From: Symsagittifera roscoffensis
Taxonomy: Eukaryota > Xenacoelomorpha > Acoela > Convolutidae
Direction of reading: 5' to 3'
Assembly (NCBI RefSeq): GCF_963678635.1
Contig: NC_087071.1
Coordinates: 1,726,537 to 1,790,536, forward strand
DNA length: 64,000 nt
A program made the position numbers and the translations under genes. The notes beneath the pieces were generated by a model that saw nothing but the letters and a program-made list of their open reading frames with translations, did no database searches and was not told the origin of the DNA. Within the stretch, counting starts at the first letter, position 1. Every line of letters begins with the position of its first letter. This document shows positions 56,901 through 64,000 of this stretch, in pieces.

Positions 56901-57549
56901 GTGTCCTTCCTTGTTTCTCCCCACAATGCCAGAGGGATAACACTGCGTGAACACTTCCAGGGGTTCAAATGAAGTCAAAAAGTTCGCATTATCCACGCCG
57001 TATTTTCTATCACGTGCGACGAAAGTTATAAATATCCGGGTGAAAAACGTCACCAGGTAAATTAACCGGAATTTTCGCTTAAATATTATTCAGATGCCAA
57101 TCCATTACGTTCAAATAACACGTTAGCCGAAAATAATTATCCGAACAACAAAAAACTAACTGTTTTTTCCATAAGTTAGCATTGATTTGGTTTTACTGTC
57201 AAAGTTTTAGCGGTTCGCGGAAAAAAGTTTTATTATAATTAAAATCGGATATTTAAGTTAAGTCGTTCCTTCTATACGCCAACATTTGTTCATACATAAT
57301 CACAGTCTCTTCTACATCCATTTTTCTCGCTCGCAAAAACCGAGACAAGTCGTAATCCGAATGAAACGACAGCACTTTGTCGGATCCGAGACGGGCTCGA
57401 AGTTGTCCAATTGTTACTTTTAAGTCGCGGTCTGTGATTTCAGGTACGAAAGTGTTCTTGATTTGATGGTTGAGGTCTAGGGGTATTCCTTTGGGCAAAA
57501 GAGTCGAAACCGCCGAGCTCATTTGAGTAATAAAAGCTTCCGAAGGCAT
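53949..57549 (-). CDS. SEC14L2: SEC14-like protein, CRAL-TRIO plus GOLD (copy A), complete
   Basis: Seven exons: 57549..57269, 57006..56862, 56239..56076, 55719..55563, 55052..54971, 54567..54318 and 54129..53949. They total 1260 nt (419 aa plus stop), close to the ~403 aa of vertebrate SEC14L2. Exon 1 has the CRAL-TRIO N helices (LSRFLRARK). Exon 2 has KYGVDN...YPSGIVGRNKEGHPVV. Exons 3-5 form the lipid-binding core (HKWTVVVDVR, CYPERMHKLLFVN, LPASYGGTK). Exons 6-7 form the GOLD domain. Such proteins bind and transfer hydrophobic ligands (phosphoinositides, tocopherol, squalene) in the cytosol. Introns 3, 4 and 5 are GT-AG; 2 is GC-AG; 1 and 6 fit no GT donor, best read as GA-AG (GG-AG also possible for 6; direct repeats leave the intron 1 boundary ambiguous). 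Confidence 0.92.
54130..54317 (-). repeat. SEC14L-A intron 6 with terminal inverted repeats
   Basis: A perfect 15-bp inverted repeat lies at both ends (54130-54144 CTTGATAATGTTCCC and 54297-54311 GGGAACATTATCAAG). A short direct repeat GATCC brackets it (54124-54128, 54314-54318). This intron is absent from copy B. It looks like a MITE acting as an intron. Confidence 0.75.
55053..55562 (-). repeat. SEC14L-A intron 4 with inverted repeats and 7-bp target duplication
   Basis: CATTCGAACAGACA (55067-55080) is inverted at 55535-55548 with 2 mismatches in 14. The direct repeat CCACCTT lies at 55049-55055 and 55559-55565; on the minus strand each copy reads AAGGTGG and supplies the AG acceptor and the GT donor. 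It is absent from copy B, where the exon is continuous. Confidence 0.78.
56362..56545. mobile_element. Small MITE-like repeat, copy 2, in SEC14L-A intron 2
   Basis: Starts 'agtgaactgtcccactcccc' and ends 'ttagtttagggagatattgt', a diverged partner of the element at 27403-27590, including the shared internal 'aatcagat' and 'actgc..gaat' blocks. Confidence 0.4.
57007..57268 (-). repeat. SEC14L-A intron 1 with inverted repeats and direct repeats
   Basis: TAAATATCCG (57029-57038) is inverted at 57246-57255, with weaker similarity extending outward. The 6-bp direct repeat TTCTAT lies at 57005-57010 and 57270-57275. No GT donor fits the reading frame; GA-AG gives an in-frame ...AYRRKYGVD junction matching the family. 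Confidence 0.65.
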
Positions 57550-58231
57550 TTTTGTTAATATAGTTGTCGAATAATTTAACAATAAACAGATTTTACAATG
57601 AACTTGATAATAATTTGAGAGTTAAATAATGTTTATAAGAGTTCGATTGATTAAAAAAACGCCACGAAGAACTTAAGCAAAAGGTCCAATTTTAGTTTTT
57701 AATTTAGTTACAGCTCAAAAATGAAAGATATCCTATTTACTTGAGAATGATACATTAACACTTTCGTGATCAGTGACAAATATAACGCAATCAATTCTCA
57801 TATAATATTGTATACTTTAGCTTGACAGACAAGAACTAACTGTTGTCTCTCTACCTCTGACGTTTTCAGTTACCATAACACATCGATCTTATTTCCGGAA
57901 TGGTCACACGAAATCAAATTTGCTTTCAGACGACAAGTTTTAAGGAACAAGATGAAAAAAATATATTCAAGGTTGAAACGGAGGTTTGTTTAAGCAGCGA
58001 ACAGTAGCTGAACGCGTTCGTTACCTAATGGGTACCCCTTGGAACTATTTCATTACTTTTTCTCAAAATATTCCTGCACCGCAGAAATCTTACGCATCAT
58101 GGAAACCTTTTGATGTTTTAGGAGACGTCAGAAAAACAAAATGATCCATCATGAAGGCTTGAACATTAAGAATGACAGACACTGAGGCAAGATTCTGTAA
58201 AGCTAGTAACAAAAAGTTCCTTCCAACATTT
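57550..58231. other. Upstream of SEC14L-A, no gene seen
   Basis: Presumed promoter region of copy A; no recognisable core promoter element. Confidence 0.4.
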
Positions 58232-58640
58232 TTTTTATGCAGAGGCGAAGTTGCACTTCGCATACACATGCAAAAATATGACCGATATTGCTACTTGGAC
58301 AAACTGAATGAGTAAAACTTTGAGTCTACAAAATTTTCTTAAGTGACACACGCCAATTATGACGCAATAGCAGTACCAGTCAATTTGACAAAAAAAATTA
58401 CCAACTAAAATGCCTGAACTTATAGAGCGGAAGCATTTCAACGAGTATACGAAAAATTTCATTGAGAATATCCGACCCTGGCCAGGTTCGAACCCTCGTA
58501 CTTTGTTGCGGTCTCCTTCCCTACCTCTACACTACAGATCCATGATACCCTGAATTAAAGTGCTATTTGTAATTTAATAGTCTGTGTTAAAATCCTTAGC
58601 ACTGGCTGTAGTTAATAACTGGTTATTGACCAAAATAAAA
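58232..58640 (-). repeat. tRNA-derived SINE-like element with clear A and B boxes
   Basis: The minus strand has TAGTGTAGAGG (A box fits TRGYNNARNNG) at about 58540 and GGTTCGAACC (B box) at about 58490. The 'gaggcgaagttgcacttcgc' end is at 58241. Both flanking blocks match 2301-2475. Confidence 0.65.
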
Positions 58641-59065
58641 GATGAAAGTCAGATTGAAAAAATTTGGAAAACGTCGAAACAAAATATCAGTCAAAATTGT
58701 TGTACGTTTGTCTCTAATAAAGTGCAGATAAAAACATATCAAAAATAAAATTCTCGAGATTGATGTACTACTAAAACAAACTGATTTTGCAATTTCCTGA
58801 GCAAAACAAGACTTTGAGTGGAAGTCAAAACATATTTAACAGACCGAAGTTGATTGGTAGTTTTGAATCAACTGTTTTTGATTAGCGCTTTTTGAGTAAA
58901 GTTACCTCATTCAGAGAAAATGGATCAATACGTAGTTTTTCTTGTCCGCTGGAAAATCAAAAGTTTTTTAACCAGAAGTCATTCACGTTTTTCGTGACCT
59001 TTTCATTTTACTGTTCTATAGTGTATTTGGCCGTCATTTAACAAAGGAAATGACGTGACTTATAC

Positions 59066-59965
59066 ACAAAGGCGAAGCGGAGCTCCGCATCACTTGCGAT
59101 ACAACGAAAGCGTTCCATTGCAAGCTACTAAATGGTCAGTGAGACGGAAATAAATATGGTTAGACGCCAATTGATCCGAAAACAAAAATACCAAAGGAAC
59201 TGGTTGTCATAAAAAATAACGTTTTTTTTTAAAACATAAAAAATTCAACCTATAAGTTAGACGAGAAATGTAGTCACTAGGATTAAACAAGCTTTGAGTC
59301 TTTTGCAAGTGTTCACTAAGTCGACAACACGTGGTTAGACGACAATTAAACCAGAAATGTCAGAGGAAATTGTCATAAAAACAACTTTCAGCAATTAAAA
59401 AGTTTGAACTTTTAAATTTTCTACTACCAGCTGACTTGATTTAACGAAACAATATAAATACTTTTTCTATCCTTTTAACGATGCAAAAGAAGTTCACTGA
59501 ACCAAAAACAAGAACCCAAACAATTTAGGCCGAAAAAATTCTAAAGGAAAAGAAAAACTCAAAAAACGGAAATTTTACCAGTCAGGTATAGTATTTTTTT
59601 AGGAGTTAATCAACGACACTTGAGATACAATGATAGCTGATTAACGCGAAAATAAAATGTGAAGTGGCACACGAGCCGACAAAACAGAAATAGATGTACT
59701 TCAATCCGACTAATCAATTTTTCCCAGGAAAAAATTTTAATTTCAGACACTGAAAAAAAATCAAGTCGCGGTCGGGACTCAACCCCCTGACTTTAGGTTT
59801 CAAAGGCATTTGCATAACTTCCAGACCAAGTGCGATGGGGCCTGGAAGTTGCTAAGGTTTGCTTATAAAGCAACATCAATTTCAAAAGTGAATGAAAAGT
59901 TGTTTACGGGAAAAAGTCTAGTTACGGATTACAAGATACTTGCTCTCGCAAGTATAAGTCATACA
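59066..59965 (-). repeat. Long SINE-like element with internal tRNA-like head
   Basis: The end 'ggcgaagcggagctccgc' with 'cacttgcgatacaacg' is at 59070-59110. The tRNA-like segment is on minus at 59830-59763. The shared block 'agtctagttacggattacaa' with 'cttgctctcgcaagta' is at 59930-59960. Internal 'gtcgacaa' and 'gccgaaaa' motifs are typical of the family. At about 900 bp it may be two nested copies. Confidence 0.5.
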
Positions 59966-61049
59966 GGTTACATCAAAACACTTTCAGTAACAAAAAATAT
60001 CATACAAAACACGAAAGTTTTAAAAAATGTGGTAACTAAGCCAACAAACCATAAGCAGACAACTCATAGGCCGAACACTTTTGATAATAATTTAGGTTTT
60101 AAAAAAACAGGGGCTGACTGGATTCGAGCGTAGTCCCTTAACCGTCTTTTAGTTTTCGTAACAATATTTAAATTTTCAAGAAAATGAGCATGTTTGCTGC
60201 AGACATGAATGCTGCACAAATGATTCAGTGATTGTTTAATTAGTTAACCCGATTCTTTCTAGCAAGCTTAAATAGAATCTATCAAACCACGAAAAATCAA
60301 ATTTATTTCAAACAACATATTATGTTTAGACAACTAAACCGATCTAAGCTATGACCGATGAAACCCTTGAGCGAAATAAAAGGAAAAACACCGAAAGACT
60401 CTCTACAGCCTCTACACCATCTGCGAACTTTAAAATTAAAATAATGCAATTACATGCAGATGCAAAAACAAAGCAAGGATTTGGAAAAACTTCAAAACTT
60501 TTCAGCAAAAAGCGCTTAAAATTACGCTTTAATCTGGTAACTTATTTAATTCTACTATTAGGACTTGATAAATGGCATTCACGATGTTAAAAGAAAGCAA
60601 AAAGAGTTCGTGCTACGGGAGCTAAGACAACAAAAATTAACAGACAGACAGTAGCCCGAAAAAGCAGATGCTTTCCAGTTTACAAAAAAAGATGCCGAAT
60701 TGACTCAAGTCCAGTTCTTTTTCATCTCAAGCATGGGTATTACATCTACTTCAATTGCATTAAATGTTTTGTAAAATTTGAGTAAAGCAAATTGGAACTC
60801 GTGTAACTTTTTAGCGATCGAAATCTTTCAATAACACTTTTTCGGGAAAAAAATTTAGTGCCCTGTTGCAATGTACTTACAATGATCAGAAAAAGTTTTC
60901 TACTTTCTTTCTGAGGAGCTTTAGTATCTTATGCAGCTCTTTAGCAATCTAGCGCAAAACAGCATTAGATGTGAAACTCAAAAACGTGGAAAAAAACTCG
61001 CTAATTAAATCTATATTTAATATAACTTAAAAACTTAATTTTGGTTCCA
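59966..61049. other. Intergenic, repeat remnants
   Basis: Further degenerate copies of the SINE-like body ('aagccaacaaacc', 'aagcagacaactcat', 'aggccgaacac' at about 60040-60080; B-box-like 'ggattcgagcg' at 60119). The ATG frame at 60351-60590 starts in this material and is not accepted. Confidence 0.4.
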
Positions 61050-62810
61050 CTAACTATCGTCTGCGTTACTTTGGCAAACTTCAATAGCGACCGAAATATT
61101 CACAGTTTTTAGCCATTTATTTTCGAAATAAAACACAAAATTATCACTTCTTCCAACTTCTACGGATCCTTCGACAATTTGCTTTTCAACTCCAATAGAC
61201 TTTCGAGGCACATTCCAGACTTTGTCCTTTTTCCCTTGCGAAGATAGAATGAAAACTCCGAATCGAACCAGTTTCGAATCGGTGCAGAATTTGTACTTGA
61301 TGACGTCATTTTGATCAGCCCATATTTCTATTTCGTGGTGGTTTCGAGGAGTGATTTGAACATGGCGCATTGAGGTGTCGCTCTGGATGAGGTTGTACTT
61401 GTACAGATTTGGGTTCACTTTGGACCCCAGAGAAATCCACTCCTTACACTCTGGGTCTCCGTTGGAGTCCACTGAAACAAAGAGATTCAGCGAAAACCAA
61501 ACACACAAGGCATGCAACATTGATTCTCAGACAACAAAAAACTTTTCTACACTTAAAAAAGGAAAAGCACATGAAAGAATTGGAAAACAAACTTGTGGAT
61601 ATTTGATACTTTGTGGATATCTTAGCTTTTTTTAGTTAGCGTATTAAACTTTCAGACAATTTTGAGAACGACATCAATTCCTTGTTATATCATCTCCATA
61701 CTATCTCCTTTTTTGTGACATTTAGATCCTTTACAAACATTTAAAACATTCAGGAAAAAAAACGTTTTTTGGGTCTAGTGATACAAATCGTTTTGTCGTT
61801 TGAACCTCTAAAAATACTAAGCCGACCTGATGTTCTTCGACAAAAAACGACGTTTCCAGTTCTTTTTTTATAAATAAATGAAAATGATTAGAAAAAAAGA
61901 ACACACACCTAATGTTCCGCCGTATACAACTGGCAACTGATCCGCATCCACATAGTTCAACAACTCCCCCGTATTCTTAGTCACCACTATTTTCTCCCTG
62001 GTCGCTTCCGGGATGAAAGGGCGGAACAGTTTGTACCCTATGTCGAATAGGGGCGAGAGGTTCACTACTATCAGCTTGTGAACTCTCTCGGGATATCCGA
62101 TGTCAAATAGACGCTGGATTTTGGCGTTCCTCGTCATTTGGGATTTACTGGAACGAATAGGGAAATTATTGGAAAATAAAGGGAAAATCAATTTACAGTT
62201 TAATTGCACAAATGGGTTTACAGAATTCGAAACGATTTGAAAAAGGATTTCAATGAACATAAATTGAACTACAGAACACCCACTTGATCTATACACACTT
62301 CAGAATATTTCACCCCTAATTGATATCAACATCAACATTATCACTGGGTTCTTTTGTGCTCTCTTTCTTGAACTTCATTTCTCGACTTGCAAAACATTTG
62401 CAGGAAAAACTCGCTAAATGTTCTTTGTTACAGGTCCCAGCAAAGGGCACATTGAGCTCTTAAGAAATATTAACGGCTCTTTTCCAGTTCCTTCTTCAAT
62501 TTCTTTTATTTAAAATGACTTTTGATGTTCTAAACTGCTATAATAAATATCAGCGTGAACAAGTGAGCTTGTTTTTAAAACATTTCTCACATGCAAATTG
62601 ATGAAGAAACAATTTTTTTGCAACTCCAACTTGTAGTTTTTCGAAGGAGGCGGGAAACTGATTAAGAGCCGTATTGACTTTGTCTCACCTGAAGAGGTCG
62701 AAAGACAGTTCTCTTACATCCACAATGACAGTCCATTTGTCCACTAGTTTCCCCTCACTCAGACTCTTGTTCTCCATCATCAACAGAAGCGACTCCAGAT
62801 TCCACAAAAT
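61050..62810 (-). CDS. SEC14L2: SEC14-like protein, CRAL-TRIO plus GOLD (copy B), 5' end outside window
   Basis: Exons 62810..62689, 62147..61909 and 61471..61050 join in frame by GT-AG introns and end at a stop. They encode the second half of the CRAL-TRIO domain (DKWTVIVDVRELSF; GYPERVHKLIVVNLSPLFD; LPVVYGGTL) and the whole GOLD domain in one exon (from VDSNGDPECKEW to VCQSNADDS). It is a tandem paralogue of copy A in the same orientation, about 3.5 kb away. Intron positions differ: B lacks A's introns 4 and 6 and has an extra intron before ILWNLE. The N-terminal exons are not seen in the last 1.2 kb and probably lie beyond 64000. Confidence 0.9.
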
Positions 62811-64000
62811 CTAAATTGAGGATGGAGATTAAGCTCGATTCGATTAAGAACTAATATAGCCAGCAAACAGTTGCAAAAGAATGAATGAACGCAATGAAAC
62901 AAAAATACTGGTTTTTCAATAAAAAGTTTCAACTATCGATTTTCACAAAAAACCAATATGAGTTTAAAGTCCTTTCAATAATAAAATTAAATTACGATTG
63001 ACACTTTCTTCATAAAAACTAACGAAAATTTAGAAAACCAAATTGATTTCGAAATTGGATAGCGCAATTTACCTTCCTTTAAGCAAATGAATTGGATTTC
63101 AATTTAAAAATGAATTGAAAGTCAAATCACAAAATATCATTTTTGATGTGAGCTAAATTTTTCCGGAAAACGAAAAAATCTAAACGACCGCGCATCTGCA
63201 CATACTCCGATGAAAGATATCATTATCACAACTTGGACAAGAAAAAATACCCAAAAATCAACAAAAACCTTGAAAGATCCTTGAAAGTGTAAAATAACAA
63301 TAAAGCAGCCGATTGCAGGTTTTTGAAAAATCGACGAAAAAAAAACAGTCGGTAAAAGGAAATGTTTTCTATAGCGCTTGACTAGGCCAAAATTGAGCCA
63401 TAGAAACCGCGCAATTAACTATGAGGCGCAAGAAAAGTGGCGTCGTAATTCATTACACAGCACTGCTTGTTGCAAAAAAAAGGAACAAATGATAGCTTGA
63501 ACAATTTTAGAGAAAAGTTTTTCCGTGAGATTTCTTTATCAATATCATTTATGGTGGTAGTTTGGCAAGCAGACCTCAGGAAAAATACCGAAATGAATAA
63601 CCGATAAATAATTGTAGTGAAATGTGAAAATAGTATGCTTAGTAGAATACATGGTTCTTTTCCCCTTTCCCCCAACATTTCAAAATTGCTTAGTCGTTTT
63701 ACGTGTGATTATGTTTGAACGCGTGATTTTACTATCTAAATATGAATACCACATGCATTCACAATAGTTAAGTTGTTCACCATGAAAAATTTCATTATAC
63801 CATGACAAAGTAAAAACTCTTTAGCATGTTAGTGAAAAAGAGGAAGAGTACCGTTGCATTAAACCAACTTTGAAGCGACACAACGTGAACTGATGACAAA
63901 AGGCAGAAAAAATACTTTAGGTCTCAAGTTGCCCAACAAACTCCAAAATTCGTTTTAAAGCAGATCAATCAAAAGTAGAGAGAAAGGCTCTTAAGCTGGT
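62811..64000. other. Intron of SEC14L copy B, no exon seen
   Basis: AT-rich. The block 63760-63815 ('cacaatagttaagttgttca') matches 18920-18985 and is repeat-derived. No CRAL-TRIO N-terminal exon is recognised. Confidence 0.45.

Noticed and set aside
57007-57268. U12-type (AT-AC) intron suggested by ATATCC near the donor of SEC14L-A intron 1
   Set aside because: Placing the donor there would include an in-frame stop; ATATCC is instead part of the inverted repeat.

Overview
This is a eukaryotic, AT-rich, intron- and repeat-dense animal window. My best guess for the host is a larvacean (appendicularian) tunicate, inferred from three things. One SEC14-like gene uses GC-AG and apparently GA-AG introns, which are well known in Oikopleura. 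A pyrimidine-rich acceptor lies 7 nt before an ATG, as expected for spliced-leader trans-splicing. The window also carries an env-bearing Ty3/gypsy element, a type known in larvaceans. The species itself cannot be read from the sequence.

Layout. About 0-11.4 kb holds no recognisable host gene; it is filled by five copies of a ~540-bp non-autonomous repeat, SINE-like pieces and a tandem duplication. At 13.35-18.31 kb (minus) are three exons of an isochorismatase-domain gene (ISOC2-like). At 21.4-27.3 kb (minus) are the last three exons of an SDF2/SDF2L1-like ER MIR-domain protein ending in HDEL; its introns hold a 36-bp minisatellite and a nested palindromic element. At 27745-46646 (minus) is a structurally complete 18.9-kb endogenous-retrovirus-like Ty3/gypsy element. 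At 48.2 kb is a solo LTR of a relative. At 50.35 kb (plus) is a possible small membrane-protein gene. At 53.9-57.5 kb and 61.05-62.8 kb (both minus) are two tandem SEC14-like CRAL-TRIO/GOLD paralogues, the second lacking its 5' part in this window.

The retroelement is the dominant feature. Its two 408-bp LTRs look identical by eye, start TG and end CA, and are flanked by a 4-bp target duplication. Read 5' to 3' on the minus strand it contains a long leader, a 96-aa basic ORF, one uninterrupted 2740-codon gag-pol frame (capsid, zinc knuckle, protease, RT, RNase H, DD35E integrase, GPY/F), two tiny two-helix membrane ORFs, a 378-codon frame with no ATG, an 872-aa envelope-like protein and a 597-aa protein of unknown function. 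Neighbouring frames overlap by ATGA or 13 nt, suggesting coupled translation. Such gene content is unusual for this class.

The second notable signal is intron gain. In SEC14L copy A, the two introns shared with copy B are plain GT-AG. The two introns that B lacks (introns 4 and 6), and the non-GT intron 1 for which B offers no comparison, each have inverted repeats near both ends and short direct repeats around the insertion, as if each were a small transposon spliced out as an intron.
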